A stretch of 64,000 bases of DNA from Polytrichum commune (GCA_950295325.1 OX485803.1:10168001-10232000); one strand, 5' to 3'. Shown: positions 1-14,094, counted from the stretch's first letter. Program-made: numbers and translations. Notes: a model not told the origin generated them from the letters alone.

Positions 1-1255
1 CTACAAAATATGTACGCAAGCTAATGTCATCTCCATTTAATGAAGTTTTCTTTAAGTTTCACTTAGAAAAGAATTACACAAGATCAAGACCTTATAGGGA
101 AAAGCCAACCATATGGATGAGTTGTTCAACTTTAAGTCAACAATTTTGCTTCATGAAAGTTTCAGAAAACGAGCTTACAAACATCACTTTATAACATATT
201 TAGAAAGTACACAAAACCAAAGGCATAATAAAAGTTAAAAGGTAATGGATGTACCATGATGTGGCCTTATTCTTGGCACCTCCAACTCCCAGTCACAATT
301 GTGACCATTGTGTTAAACTGGATCGTGCATCTCCTACCTGATTACAAAACAGTTGGACCAACACTGTAGGTATTGTGTGGTGATAGGTCCATGTCCCATG
401 ACAGCCAATTTACTTACAGACAAATTTTTGAATGGGTTGATCTAATTATTGCTGGTTCTGTGAATGGATTGTTCGTAATTTTTGACATGCATTTGAAGTA
501 TGAAAGGGAGTATGATGGGGATGACATGCGCATAAGTTAAACACGCATGTATCAGTAATATTTCATAAGCTCACATGTCCACAAATAGCTTCAGGTTAGG
601 GATGCACGATCCCACTTTGGAGGTGGTTAAGATTTGAGCTCATATGCAACATCATGCACGACATATGATATTCTCATGCGCAACATTGTAGCTGCTACCC
701 ACTAATTCAGTTCCGGTTAATAAGCTTCAACCTCTTTAGCAACAGCAACATCAGCAAGTGGAGGGATTGCAATGATAGATGTCCTCAGCTCATAAATATT
801 CAAGATAGACCTCCAATTGTGACCACTAAATGTTTCCAATCCTCATGTTTGGAGGTAAACTTATGCACAATATTACAGTTCACCACAACCACATTTTCTC
901 AACTATGTAGTGTTCAAAAACTGCGAAAGAAATTAAAGTAGCATTCTACAAAACCCATAAAGCCAAAGAAGCCACGAGTAGATTGATAACACAATGTGTC
1001 AGAAGCAAGTAATGAACACAGAAGAGACACCGACAGTGGCAAAAATCATCCCACAGACACTAACGCCCACGGTTTTTGATTGTATAACAAAAAGTCGGGT
1101 ACACAACCTCCAAAACCTAACACCTAAAACATCAAAATAGTTTTACTTCCTGTACAATCAAAAAAGATAGTTCACCTTCTATACATATTCTCCTTCACTG
1201 TCTAAACATAGAGATCTCATGCCTTGTCACAGTGACGTATTTCGGAGTTGCATAC
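1..1255. other. Downstream flank of the SOUL gene, no gene seen
   Basis: AT-rich sequence with no recognisable coding segment on either strand. The part next to position 1256 is probably the 3' untranslated region of the SOUL gene, which reads on the minus strand; no poly(A) signal was assigned. Confidence 0.4.
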
Positions 1256-2474
1256 TTACTCAATGGGAACCATAACCTCGTTGGTCTTGAGGAACCATGG
1301 TGTCCATGGGGGATTGTATCGTGCTAACAGATGCTCCCCAAGTATCTTGTAACCGTCGGCTTGCAAAGCAGCTTTCAGTTTCTGCAGCTGTTGCTCTGTT
1401 AATTTGTCATCTGCAGTGCCACTAAATGTGACGACTCCATACCTTTTTGCCGGAACCTCCTTCAGCTTTACACGGTCATCAGTCGGTGTGGGTGCATTCT
1501 CCATTGTGTATTTAGAGGGTAACACAAATTGCATGGTGACCAGGCTCTTCTCCTGAGCACCCGCTGATTCCTCCTTTGTGATGACAGGGGCTGTCATTGC
1601 AATCTTTTCAGGGCCACCTGCACAAACATTTTCAGACGAAGTCAATTTAACCAGCCCACAAATTCCAGCTCGACCTTCATAGTGTCTCTGTATAGTCATC
1701 CATTGAGAAGGTGAAAATACAGTGAACTATTCTATCCACCTGCATACTTTCATGTTTTTAAAGGATTTCACTTTGGAAATGAAATCAGAGACCCCAAATT
1801 AGTCTGAGGGGGTCCAGTTGGAATAAATTGGCCTTCAACCTATGGAGAACTCAATTTTACTAAAGCCTGTTCATCCAGAATGAATTTAGCTAGGCACCAC
1901 AAGGAACTTGGACTGAAATAGAACTAGTTGGAGCTCGTGCCATCCCACGTCATTGAAAGCCAGCCGTTTTGGAACTTTAGATGGCAGTTGTGTCGATGCC
2001 ATACGCCCTCACCATTCCAAAGTTCCAAAATGTATAATAGATTGCAACATAGAGATCTGAATTTTTTTTTAAGCCACTTCTCCAATTATGGCAATTGTGA
2101 GCAGATGGCAGGAAAAAACCCTAAGTGATGAAGACATACTCCTCTACAATGTTGACCTTTTTAAACAGCAGTATTCATATGGAGTGAGAAGATGGTTTTA
2201 GATGCTCACTGTGCTCTTGAGTAATAACTGGCGCAGTCATGGCAATCTTTTCTCCACCTTCTGATCCTTTCTTATTGCATGGTGTCCCAATAGCACCAAT
2301 GTAGCCCGCAAGTATCATAAACCCACCATCCCTCCCCCTCTTCATTTCCTTTGGGTCATATGTGACTTCACAAACCACGGAAGGCTCATACTCCCTAATT
2401 TCAATTTCATTCTTCCTCTCTAAGGTCTTGTACTTAGGTGTTTCCACCGTGATTTTTCCAAGCATCATCCCCAT
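1256..2474 (-). CDS. SOUL heme-binding family protein, two exons
   Basis: Two exons give a 208-residue protein: exon 1 2474-2210 and exon 2 1617-1256, joined by a GT-AG intron (donor GTGAGC, acceptor TTGTGCAG) that keeps the frame. The start is placed at MGMMLGKI, which matches the usual plant SOUL N terminus; an in-frame Met lies three codons upstream. Family signatures visible are VETPKY, EIREYEPSVVCEVTY, an EKIAMTAPVIT block, LVTMQFVLPSKY, KYGVV-like KRYGVVTFSG, ARYNPPWTPWF and the C-terminal TNEVMVPIE. Plant SOUL/HBP proteins of this length bind tetrapyrroles such as heme, mostly in the cytosol; no transit peptide or membrane segment is seen. The EKIAMTAPVIT block occurs twice (residues about 75-86 and 92-103), once on each side of the intron, as in other plant members. 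The length is normal for the family and no stop or frameshift is visible, so the gene looks intact. Confidence 0.9.
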
Positions 2475-5400
2475 TGTGCACAAGCTTCAGCAACGGCCGA
2501 TTAACTGGGAACGTGTCCTGCATGATTACATGTGAAGTACTGTCAGGCAAAAATTATGCATTCATGCAAAAACATGCTCACCTCACCTGTCAAAAGCACT
2601 CAGAGAGGTTACAAGACCGAGAATCATCAATTTAATTGCATCAAAGGCTTCAAAATCCCAAGTGCTCAGTTGATTGTTAGTACAAGACTATAAGCTTCAG
2701 ACCAGGAGACATGAAGATGAGAAATTACCCAATATACCAAGTTATTATCTAAACCTCAAAATATACTATGTACATAAGAGTTCACAGCTGTAACATAACC
2801 CAAAAGCCACCAAGGTAAACCCTCGAAGCCATATACATTCAATTTTTTTAATGCCCACCATTTCTATTATAGAATGCCTCTTTCAACAGTGTTTTAGCTC
2901 CATACATTTTAGTGAGCCGCAGGACTTCTCAGAGAGGTCCTCTCTAACATATTGATGGTTTGGACATATGTATATATATAGAGACGGCTTGTGGGTGGGA
3001 CGGACAGTCGCATGTGACCTTGCCTTAACAGGTTTAAAAGCTGAGTATAGAGGCCCGTTTATGGCTCCATGAAAGCGATGCTCTAACAGGTGTTTTCAAC
3101 AGTTTCTGCTACCTAGGTAATATATAGTCATAACCTGACATAAATGATCTGTTTAGAGAGGACAAATGACAAGGTTTACAAGCACAAAGTACGAGAGGCC
3201 CAAATTCTCATGCTCTGTTTGGACCACACATTCAGGACAAAGACCTATACTTCATCATCGTATCCTGCACGGATGAAGTGTTGTTTTTTAAAGGAAAAAA
3301 CCTTGAAAACATTTAGATTTCAAGGAGAGGTTTCGATTTCAGTAAAATCAATATTTAAAATAAAAAAACGAGATCCTCAACATTTCTCATATACTGTTAA
3401 ACCACACATTCAGGATAAAATCCTATACTTCATAAACGGATACTGCACAGGTAAAACTTAAGTGTTTTCAAGCGCAAAAATCTTTTGAATTTCAAGGAGT
3501 ACGTGTCAAGTCCAATAAGATCGATTTAAAAAAATGATAAAAACACCAAGTTCCCGAACATTCCTCATGTTTTGTTTGACACACACATTCAGGACAAATA
3601 CCTGTACCTCATCAACGTATCCTCTGCGGGTAAACTTGTGTGTTTTTCAAGAGCTAATCCTAAAATACTTTTGCTACTAGGTATCAGGTTCAGTAACATC
3701 GTCAATTATTAAACCCAGAAAATCGAAATAAAACATAAAGAAGATCCTCAACATGTATGGGGCTTTTGACCTTCCTTTCAGTTCCTGTTCCCGTGCACGT
3801 AGTACACCTTGGACAGCGGCGACTTATTCAATAAGATACTTCTAGAGCTAAACCCTCAAACACATCATCGTGAAACTCCTCTACTAACTTGACAATCAAA
3901 AGCAGTAACTTAGGTCTTGCATCTGCAGGTTCCCCAGAAACAGAGGTGTGCCATAGGTATTCTGATGCGTACCATAGGCACAGCTCTCATCTGTTCATGT
4001 GCAAGGCTGGAAAGGCTAACTTACCAAAAGACCTACTTATAAACCGATATCAAATATTCCAAGTCTAGCAAAAAAGAAACAAAGTGATGACTTCTTCTTT
4101 GCTTCACTACCCAATTATGACAGAAGCAAAGCACAGTAATTCCACTTGTGACATAAACCCTCAAATGGTATAAGCATGATATACAATCTTATGTTGGAAG
4201 ACATGGAAGCATACTAAATGCAAGCATGTCTGTCACGGATCAATGAAGTGCAAGAAAAGTTCCAAACACTTTGAAGACATCTGCAGGAGTAGGAAACGGA
4301 AAATCTGGCCTCACAAGTCACATCCAAGGAATTCCAAACAAGAAAACATGCTGCAACAAGAAATGAGAACCTACTAACCTTTCTGAGAATCAAAGGTCCG
4401 ATAAACCTAAGATATGATACTCTGGAGCGGCCGACTAGTGTTGAGATTGAATCGAAAGCAACACAATAACAATCAGGTAAGACCAGGTAGTCCGATAGCA
4501 ACTCTCTTGCTGTTGTTCTCCGTAAAACAGGCGGGTCATTTGAATTTCATATGTATGTGTCCTAAAGGCCCCTGGTGCAGCTTTTGTAGTGCACTTGGAT
4601 GGATAGAGCGCATTGCCAAGTATGTGGTGAAGGTTGTGCTGACGAGACACCAGATGGCGTGCCAGACAAGCCCTGACGTGCCCACTTTTTGGAAACCCAC
4701 AACACTGTTTCCGTATGTCTTTACAGGACGGCGTGATCCACCCGGCCCATCCATACAAAGTGCAGAACCTCGGCAACCTTCCTGTACTTTCCAGTCACAT
4801 AAACTGTAATAACCTCGACCAAATGAGTTCTATTTTTCTTAATAAGGTGTTTACTCAATTTGAGTAAATTTCATTAGTGCACTTAAATGTGATTATCATG
4901 TTTCTGGCAAACATGGGCTTCTTCCTACCAATCAAAATTGCAATTGAGCATATTCATTCCAGGCTCACCGCTCCCTTGTTCAGGAACTCAAGTCGAGTGA
5001 GAGATACAAGTTTGTATGTATTGGCAAGCTGAGATGTGGATTGTCGTTGAGGTCAAGTAAAACCCCAGCAGCAAAACATTGTAGTCTGCACAAGGTAAAT
5101 AGGTTTTAGTCGCTTGCGAAGTATGGCTTTAATTCATAGAGGGTAATCCTGCTTGTCATCTTGTTTGTCGCCTGTTCCATTCGACATTGTCACCATGTAA
5201 AATCCATGTGGCCTCCATGTAAGTAGTACTTGTCCGAACCTGGCATTCATTTCTAATTGTGAAGGACAATTAAGGTCAAGCATATGCTTGTTCCATGAGA
5301 CATTCATTCATTTCAGTGCGCACAATGTGAATTCACCAGAAGGGCAGATCGGTCCTCAGCCCTGAAGAGTGCGCCACAAACGTAGCTCCCGTCTGACAAT

Positions 5401-6703
5401 TGTTGATGTAGCAACGATCTTGAGGAGTAAAATGACACTTAGCAAATGCAAACAAGCAGCAAGAAATTCTTTACACACCCTTCGGTAGTAGGAAATTGCT
5501 AAGCACACGATACAAATTCAAGAACCAGATTCCTAATTAGTTAGGCTGCTCAATGTCCAATTCGAATGCATCCCAATCAAAACCCTTGGTTGACAATCGG
5601 CGGCAATGGGCTGCATTCGTGGAACCTCAAATTCCCCCACATTGCCATAACGATGAACACAAGCTCCGACCAAGCCCGCGAAATAATGATTGAGAGATAA
5701 GCCTGCCATTCAATAACCCTTCTCTTTGGAAAATCCATGGTGGTTCCATCTGCCATCAACCAAAACTGGACCAAAATTGTCCGAGTCTCGTTCAAATAAT
5801 CAGAACACCTTCCTGAAAACCAACAATTTGAGGGACGAAGCACCTGTCACGTCGTTGTAATTTGGCAGTGTACATAAATTTCGTCATTAATAATTATTTG
5901 GACTGGTATTGGCTGCAGCACCCTCTAATTTCTACGCCTATTGATTTTGGCACATCACCACGAGAGCACATGAGCCTGAGTTAGAAGGAATCAGACTCCT
6001 CTCGATGTGTCCTGTTGTAAGAATAGACCTACGACATACAGATACACCTTGTCTCAAATAATTGAGCCTCTTACCCAATCTGTAAGTGTTCAGAGCCGTA
6101 TGAGCAAGAGGACTTGAAGCAAAAGAGTAGAGTATTTGAAGAGAAGAGAATGATCGGAAGCTAGAAGTGTTCATCTTACTCGGACAGTATACCTTGGTTT
6201 AACTGAACAGATGCCATCCTTTCTGAATGCATATGCATGTGCATTACACTCTTGGTTTGACCGAATCGCATTCTGAAAAAAAACACAATGTAGACTTTGT
6301 GCACACCGACCAATCACTTTAATATTCTGTTTCAACATAATTTGAGCAGTTGTGCAGTCTGAGTGCAACGCTCCCCTGCTACAAGGAATGAGTGTCCAAG
6401 GTGGGAGCAGCTGACAAAGACTCGTAGCCGTGTGGGAGGATGACACCATCTCCTCCCATTCATAGCTCCTGTTCCTTCCTGTATAGAATGTATTGCAACC
6501 AGCCACAATATGTGGATAATGAATCAAAGACATATCTTAAATGTAAACAATCTCTCTTTGTCCTACTCTTCAATTTGAGGGTCCAAATGTTCATCCTGAT
6601 GTTACTTCGAGATATGCAGTGCTTTTCTCAAGAGTAGGCCCTTTCATTTCTTTCATAGCAGTCTGGTTGATGGCAGAAAGTTGATCCTCTCTGGATGCTT
6701 GGA
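2475..6703. other. Intergenic region between the SOUL gene and CDC6
   Basis: About 4.2 kb without a gene I can support. It holds the 5' side of the SOUL gene, the tandem array at 3.19-3.77 kb listed separately, and the probable 3' untranslated region of CDC6 just below 6704. Short open frames at 4.2-4.8 kb and 5.58-6.17 kb lack recognisable domains or neighbouring exons. Confidence 0.4.
3190..3770. repeat. Tandem array, about 178-bp unit, three copies
   Basis: The sequence CACACATTCAGG recurs at 3225, 3403 and 3582, spacings of 178 and 179 bp. Each copy continues with a diverged block containing ACCT-ATACTTCAT, TTTCAAGGAG and GATCCTCAACAT. A fourth copy starts near 3755 and stops. The copies differ by many substitutions, so the array is old. 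The unit length falls in the range common for plant satellite DNA, but three copies do not make a satellite locus. Confidence 0.75.
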
Positions 6704-9700
6704 TCAAGATAAACTGTTGCGGAAGAATCTCACAGCCTGCCATTCACCGTAAACACAAATTATCAGAGATTCCTTTATTGGAGAATACTATATGGAGGAC
6801 TATCTGTATGAAGGATTCTGGTTACGGAAGGAGAAGACCTGCTGCAGAGAGCGAGACGGTCACTCCTGAAGCTCAGAAGACTTATCTTTGTGGCTTTCTG
6901 ACTTGCAATGTGGAACCCATTCCAATCAGAGATAATTTTAAATTTTTAAATTTTTAAAACTAAAAAAAACTAAAACAACAAAACAAAACAAAACCAACCA
7001 AAAAAATTAAAATTTTAAAAATATCTAAATAACTTTCGAATGCAATCTATCAATCTGTTAGTTCTGGTAAACTTCCATGGTCAGCTGTGGAGAGGTGTTG
7101 TAAGAAGAGATCCAAACCTGTAATGCAAAGACAACATCATCCTGGTTCACTTGCAATGTCACTCGGCGGAGCCTGTCATCCCGGCATTCACCTAGCTTCA
7201 ATAGTGCCTGTCCATGGATGTAAACAACACTCTGATTATATGATGACAAAAACATTGCTGAGAAAAAAGATGGATATCCTAGCTGTATTTCGAGAATTTG
7301 GAACCATTGTGATATATTTCTGATACCATAGACATGTGAGAATGCATGTCAGAAATAAAGTCTTCAGTGTCCTCAGAAAGCCCACACAAACAAAAGGAAA
7401 AAGTATCTTCTTGCCGTTGCTCGAAGACCAGGGTAGAAGGCTGTAGAGCAGTATTAACCATACTCATGAGCATTGGATATGAAGGAAGATAAATCATTTT
7501 AAGGACTAATACAAAGACAATAGTAAAGGACTAATACAAAGACAAGAGTCCATTGTAAGATAAAGACAACATAAGTATGCTCAATCAATGTCCGAGAAAA
7601 ATGGAACTAACCTGATCTGCAAGCACTCGACACATACTTGAAAACTCACTACCAGCAAGGGCATGCATTGAGTTTGATTTGCAGAATTCCAAGTATGACT
7701 TGTTGAGCTGTCACACCGCACCATTCATATTAAGCACAAAAATTAGCCTGGCACTAGGCGATCACATCTATACAGGCAACAGCTGGATCATACTACAAGA
7801 AAACCTTAGAAGATCTCAGGCAAAGAAACCTGAAGAGGGATGCATTTGCTCATATGTTCAAACTCCAGAAAATTGATGTTCATGCAGATACACTGCAACT
7901 TGGCACCATGAAGTAAAGCGATGAAATTTACCTCCCCAAGTGTTGCATCTTTTTTAGCACGACGAAATAAAAGGACAGCTGAACAGAGAACCATCTGCTC
8001 CACCGGACATTAGTGTATGCAGTCAAGCCAAAGACAATGAGTCCAAAAATGTTACAGGTATATACTATTTGAAAAATCTCACCAACTCAAGGTATGGGCC
8101 CGACCAGAGCACAGAGAGTTATGAGTCCTGCTCTACAGTGAGTAGACCAAATGCATACATAATAGCAACTTCTGTAAATTGACTTTAGAGAGTGTCTGAT
8201 ATTTCTTTGAACAGTTCTAAATCACAACCCATTATATTATGTAGAAGTACATTACTTCCCTTCAAAGTGAGATATTGTCATTTACTAGTGTCTCTTGAAC
8301 GATAAAATTTATTCCGTTTCTTCATAAGCCTAGTGTAGTCAGAGCTTCACACTCATCACCAATTATATTGAAGTTGAGAAGATGTTGGATAGAAAAGCTG
8401 TGCTCAACCAATTCCAAAATGACATGCCTGGCACTGAGTGCAAGCTAACAGATTGATGGTACATATGATTTACGATACCTGCTGGTGCTGGGGCAAATTC
8501 TGAATGGTTTCTACAACTGGAGATCGAAATGTACGTGCCAGTGCCTTTGCCATGTGGTCTATTCGGACCTGCAAGAAATTGTTCGCTAAATTTGACATTT
8601 CCACATCAACAAAAGAATCTGCCTCTTCACAACCAAATCAGGACGTCATAATAATGTGACAAAAGCTATCACCTATTCATACATGCTCGAACAGCTACCA
8701 ACAATAGCAAACTAAGACCAGGCAGAATCTCATTGACATTACCAAATTTGGTAGCACGCCAGAAGTTGAGCGTTGACAGAGTCCTGATGGCTCCCTCTCA
8801 GGCAATGAATGCACATCTTCCTTTGTTTTGTTTAACTCTGCATTCAGCTCTGTCTCGAGGATTTCTAAGGCACTCCTACACACATATCATTGTCCAGAGG
8901 AATAGAGAAACATAAACATCAGGAATAGAGGAGCAAGGAGAGCATCCACTGCATGTCCAGATGGTCAATTCTCAAACACTTCTGATACTTACCTGCAAAC
9001 GTGGAGGGCCTTTCTCATGTCCCCAGATGCTGCTGCTACTTTCTGATGTCAATAAAGAATTGCAATAATCAAAGTCACCTCCATTTATCTGAAAGAACTA
9101 AGTGCAACATGGGCAATCCATGACGAACCACCAAGAAAATTTTTAAATCAAAAAAGAAGTATTTAAGAGGTTTCTGAACTACCTTAGTACAAAAGAAAGA
9201 TGGCACGGATGATTATGAGGTCCTTACTGATCAGAAATCTCCATAAACAACTTCCATCAGGATGATCAACCTGACGCTACTTCATGAAAGTCCTTGCTAG
9301 GGTAATCAACATTGAGAATTGCAGTAACTGCAATCAGTTTAGTCTCTTACTCTTGCACATAGCTCCAATGCTGGCATATGAAAAACTGTGAACGGAACCT
9401 CCTGAAAGTCCCACCAAGTACAATAGTTTATTATCTTCCATTGCATAAGATAAGAAACTATATACTCTGCTATATTGTGAAAGTTCAAAAGTTTCTATTC
9501 TAAAAATCAATTGGAAATTATGAGAGGACCTTCAAGCGTTGAGTCAAAACTGCAAGAATCTGATCCTTAGTATATGCCGGGAATGTGACAACATCCGGTT
9601 TGCCTGGAAACACAATAGAATCTTAGCATAAAATATGCTAGAAATAACAGAAAATTAGCAATCCCTGAGCCACAGAAAGATGTCAGATTGCTTAATATCC

Positions 9701-12700
9701 TGCAGATAAGTTGTTCAAGATAAATGAAAGCCAAGGAAGGGTCTAGAACCTGGCTCATTTCATGCAGAACCACTTACAATTTAGTGACCAGAGTTTTGGA
9801 AGAAAGCGGTCCGTAAGGTCAATCGCATTTGCAATACCTGTTGACAAAGTCATATGAGTTCAACTCCTAAATTTCCAAAGCTTCTACACAATCTTCACGG
9901 AACAATAGTGTGATTTTTCACTGAAAACTTCTCAAGGACCAGTCTTGGCTTCTGATTAAAGAATACTCCACTATTGTGTTCCATACAGATATTTGTAGCC
10001 ATCCTATAAAGTATGACACGTACTAAAGCTGTCCAATGAATCTATGTCGCACAATCATATCAAGACAAAATTGTCATTAGCAATTGAGTATTAGATAACT
10101 GTGAAATTAGGTACCAGCAGAGTCAGCTGATCACGAGGTTTGTCCAATCTTGACAATAGTTTCTAATAAATGCGTCAATTGGAGTTCTAGTCCACTTTTG
10201 TCTAATTTAGGCTCATCCCATCCTCCATAAGTACAAATTCCAAAACCAGTCATGGGAGAATTTTTTATTGATCTTCTTTGAAAGAGATACATAATTTGAT
10301 CAATAATCTAAAACATGCTTGATTAGAGCATTTTCAATCTCTACTATCAAGTGAATGTTAGCTACTATGAACCTAATTAGCTTTTAAGTCAATTCACAAT
10401 GTACAGCTTGCAATTGTTGCTGAGAAATGCACTTGTATACCACAAAGTCCTCAAGTTACTCTTACAGAATGATCCAAGCCACATGGCTCTGATTTGGATT
10501 TTGGACATCAAAAAGTAGAGCCAATTGGTCGGCATACTAAGAACAAAGTATTAGAGCTTTGTCAATTGTCTTTCAATAAAAGGTGACAGCATTTCACAAT
10601 AAATAAGAGGAGAAACACATCCTAGAGTTAACAGTTTAATTACACATGCAAGGCTGTGCAGACTCTGAATAGTTGCATGATTTGATTCGTCTTACCAATC
10701 AGGATGCAGCGTGAGTTTGTGTAAGTAGGAAGTCGGAATAAGTCATACAGGACGTCTTGATTTCTTGTGATAAGATAGTCCATCTCATCCACAAGCATCA
10801 ACCTTCCACATCAATCACATGCAAGTTATTGTTGCTTCCATATTTTGAGGTACCAGAACTACAACTGGCAGCAGTTCAATTGTATCTCTAAAACATGCTA
10901 ACTTGACAAAGTACAAAATTTGCACAACAACCAAGTATCCTCGAGAAATGGAGCACTCACAACATTCTTTTAGGCGATGCAGCTTGTGCCTGAGAAGTGT
11001 CACAAACTCTCTGTCTTATTTCTTTCAAGCACACTGACCAGGATTTCTGGCTCCCCTCTTCAGACTCTTTACAATTTAGTAGTTGCAATACCTGGATGTG
11101 GTGGTATACAATCAATGAGAAGTGGAGGTATAAAGGACGCCCCGAAATAAAAATGTATGGTTTGCCCTTTATAAGAGTCAAAAATGAGTATGAACAGGAT
11201 CACCACATGTGGCGCACTCTGACTGAGGGACCTTGAATGCAAACTTCCACCTGACTGTTGCTCTTATGCCTATTAGTAACAGGGAAGTCCAATACTGTTG
11301 TCGTCTTAATAAGTCATTTACCCCAATTAAAATCACAAACCTTAGTAAATAATAAAAATGCCACTGAGACAACATCTCAGCAACAGTGACCCTAATCTTC
11401 ATTGAACCCATTCAGTAGTGCACAAAGAACTCAGGCACGAAGTGACTCAGGTTCTTGTTAGTCAATGACTCTGTCTATTTGTAATAAGACCAATATTGCA
11501 AACCATCATGAGAAACAAAGGCAGGAATACTGAGTCTCTCAAGCTACTGAGTTGATCATTGCCCTGACAACCAGAAACCAAGACATTTCCTGCAGGTGAC
11601 TGATACCGACTCTTTGTTCATAGAGTAGACTTGGCCTGACTACATTAGCCATTACCTTTTGGTATATATTCCGAGGATCTGTCAACGTTGTACAGTTGAC
11701 AGTTATGACCTCTGGAGTAGGTAAGTTGGCCTGCAGAAAATCCTTCTAGTTAGCTACCAGTCGCATTTCAAAGTACGAACTGCATCTTGGGCCTTTTGTG
11801 ATTCAGTTAGTCAAACCTTCTAAACAACGCAAGCTTATTGCACCATCAGATGGGAGTGTTTCCGTATCGAAGTAATGAAGCAACTTGACGATCAAAGATC
11901 AGGCATCCCAAACAGTCATAGCATAGAAGGTACCACATTACCTCCGATGCCCAGGATACACAAAGGGACTTTATCTGCTCCATTGTCAGAGACTTTCCAG
12001 TGCCAGGGCAACCACAAACATACAAGCTGCCAGGAATCTGTCCCACTACTGATGCTTTACAAAACCCAACTACTTTCTTTTGTTCAACATCCCTGCATAA
12101 GACTGATGACGGAACTGCTGATAAATGCAAAGCTTTTTTAACAGTCAAAATATGAGAACCATCTGCAACATACGCAGACCAGCACTTGTTAGAAGTTGTC
12201 CTTACAGTAGAAGCAGCCTAAAGTTACCATGAAGAAAAGTGAACACTGCTGTAGCATTGTTACAATCGCCAGAAATAATACCCTCACATAAAATTTGAGA
12301 AAGATATGTAGCAAGTTCAAAGAATCCCTTCTCCAAGAGAAATATATGGACAAGCATAACAAGCACAGACAATATAGTTCAAGCAATGATAGACTTTCAT
12401 GTCAGCTGCAGCCCACTTTTTTGGCATCCTGCCTACCACCTATACCTTACAATACACCCTAAAGCACCTAGGATATCTGTCCAGTACAACAATCTTTTGA
12501 ACTTCGATCATTATTTGAGTGTCATGCTATGTATCCAACTCACAAGTATAATGTCAAATACACTAATCATGCAGCATACTGTTAGTTTTGTTTCAGTCAA
12601 CATAGGACAAATGGTGTACTATCCAAATCATAAGAGACAGGACAAAGAAAAGAGGGTCAACAAAGTTTCCTCACTATCCATGAAAGATAGATGAAATATA

Positions 12701-13109
12701 GACAGGCCAAGAGAAGCAGTAATGGTGTGGTCAATACAACAAGCCTCCTAAAACAAGATATGACAGATTATTTGGCACCATTGATTATGTGCTACAGACA
12801 TTTGATGACCAACAACACAACAAGGTGATGAAGTCCTTTTGCAGCAAAGGTTAGCTGACACAGTTATGCTGTATGGAGACACCAAACAAGACTCCAAAAC
12901 AGACAGCAAGTATGTGGTGATGATCTACTATTCTCCTGTACACCACATTCAGCACATGACAGATAATTAGAGCAGAACTGAAATTACCAGTTGGGTCCCA
13001 TAATGTGGCACTTGTACTGCAAGGCTGGAGGTTGTTGAGATCACTGCCTGACCTCATGTGATTCCCGTTCCACGAGTCATTCCCACGCCGTTCCTTCACG
13101 GGCGAGAAC
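6704..13109 (-). CDS. CDC6: CDC6 replication-licensing AAA+ ATPase, at least 15 exons
   Basis: CDC6 binds ORC at origins and loads MCM2-7 in G1; it acts in the nucleus. The exons in coding order are 13109-12988, 12162-11942, 11730-11656, 11091-10961, 10802-10696, 9837-9778, 9603-9530, 9401-9351, 9042-8993, 8875-8743, 8568-8479, 7994-7932, 7707-7612, 7207-7118 and 6736-6704. All have GT-AG borders and every junction keeps phase. They encode about 464 residues. Walker A is GCPGTGKS (about residue 91 of this model), Walker B LMLVDEMDYL (about 184), sensor 1 GIANAIDL, sensor 2 SGDMRKAL. The C-terminal winged helix runs from VRIDHMAKAL to the end AVRFFRNSLS. An SPVK site, a plausible CDK target of the kind expected in the CDC6 N terminus, lies in the first mapped exon. 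Family proteins usually have 500-540 residues, so roughly 50-70 N-terminal residues are not located. The acceptor at 13109 is my weakest border and the true start codon is unassigned. No stop or frameshift occurs inside the mapped exons. Confidence 0.93.
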
Positions 13110-14094
13110 CTTAATCAGCTGCTCCACTTGAACTCTCTCGCACAATACTGCACTAACCTGGTTTCTGTTTCCTTGAAAACTCTAGCATAGTTCCTTGACA
13201 CTTCCTTTAACCAGGTACTAAGATGACAACAACTTGCCTAAACATCCTGATTTGGACTCACACACCTGCACGAAGCTTTTCTGACCCACCAATCGATAGA
13301 ACTCAAAGCAAAACTAAGTTTTGAATTTCAGAAAAACCAAACACACGAGCAATTGTATGATGAACTCTCAAAATCCAAAAACAATGAGTAAGTGCATATT
13401 CACATCCCCATTCTGGTAGCGAGTTTATGGTCTTGGAGGATCCACATGCTTCCATAGTGTTCTACATCAGTAGGATTGAATTTGCACATGTAGTCAACAA
13501 TCGTATAGTCCTGCTGTCAGGTATCTTCGAAGAGAAAAGGTGCACAAACATCACACTGTAGAATGCAGATATCTGCTGAAAGGGCATCACAAACCCAATT
13601 GATTACAGTAAAGGCACATCGAAGTACAAGAAAGATTGAAACCTTCACAGCCAAACAAAATTACAAAAATGAAGTCTGCTTTTAGGATCCACATTTTGCA
13701 ATCTGGCAATCCTGTATCTGCAGATTGACAAACCATGTTGTGGTGCCTGACTTAAAACACTATTCACTGCAATATTACTACTTTCACCCATATCATATGA
13801 GGAAAAAGTAATTTGCATTTGTTCTACAAGGTTCACCAGTCAGGTTTTACATGTGGCTTTGTTCTACATGTGGCGGTTACATACAACAAGTGTCCCAATG
13901 TCTTCAGTTGATGAGTGTCTCAGCATCTTCAGACTTGCAGAATAATTGCAAGTTTGGTAGCATCTTGATCCCAGCTTGGACACTTGAATGGGAGACTCTA
14001 CGGGAGCAGCAGCTTCTAGCATACAATGAAAACAAACTTTGAACAAACATCCCTCCACTCTTCTCCTGTCCATCACACCATTCTATCTGTCCAC
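13110..14094. other. Gap between CDC6 5' end and MBD 3' end
   Basis: About 1 kb that should contain the first coding exon and promoter of CDC6 and the 3' untranslated region of the MBD gene. A stretch ending at 13158 with a donor-like CAG/GTTAGT stays open upstream, but the intron it would define is only 48 bp, too short to trust. I could not find a convincing CDC6 start codon or E2F-type promoter site here. Confidence 0.4.

Noticed and set aside
4214-4809. Overlapping frames of 95-131 codons
   Set aside because: Open on both strands without recognisable motifs; probably chance.
5577-6174. Minus-strand frames of 78 and 88 codons, the upper one resembling an organelle-targeting leader
   Set aside because: No family resemblance, no consistent splice junction joining them, and they lie just downstream of the CDC6 stop codon.
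13158-13225. Candidate upstream CDC6 exon ending at a CAG/GTTAGT donor
   Set aside because: It would create a 48-bp intron, too short for a plant spliceosomal intron, and the peptide does not resemble a CDC6 N terminus.
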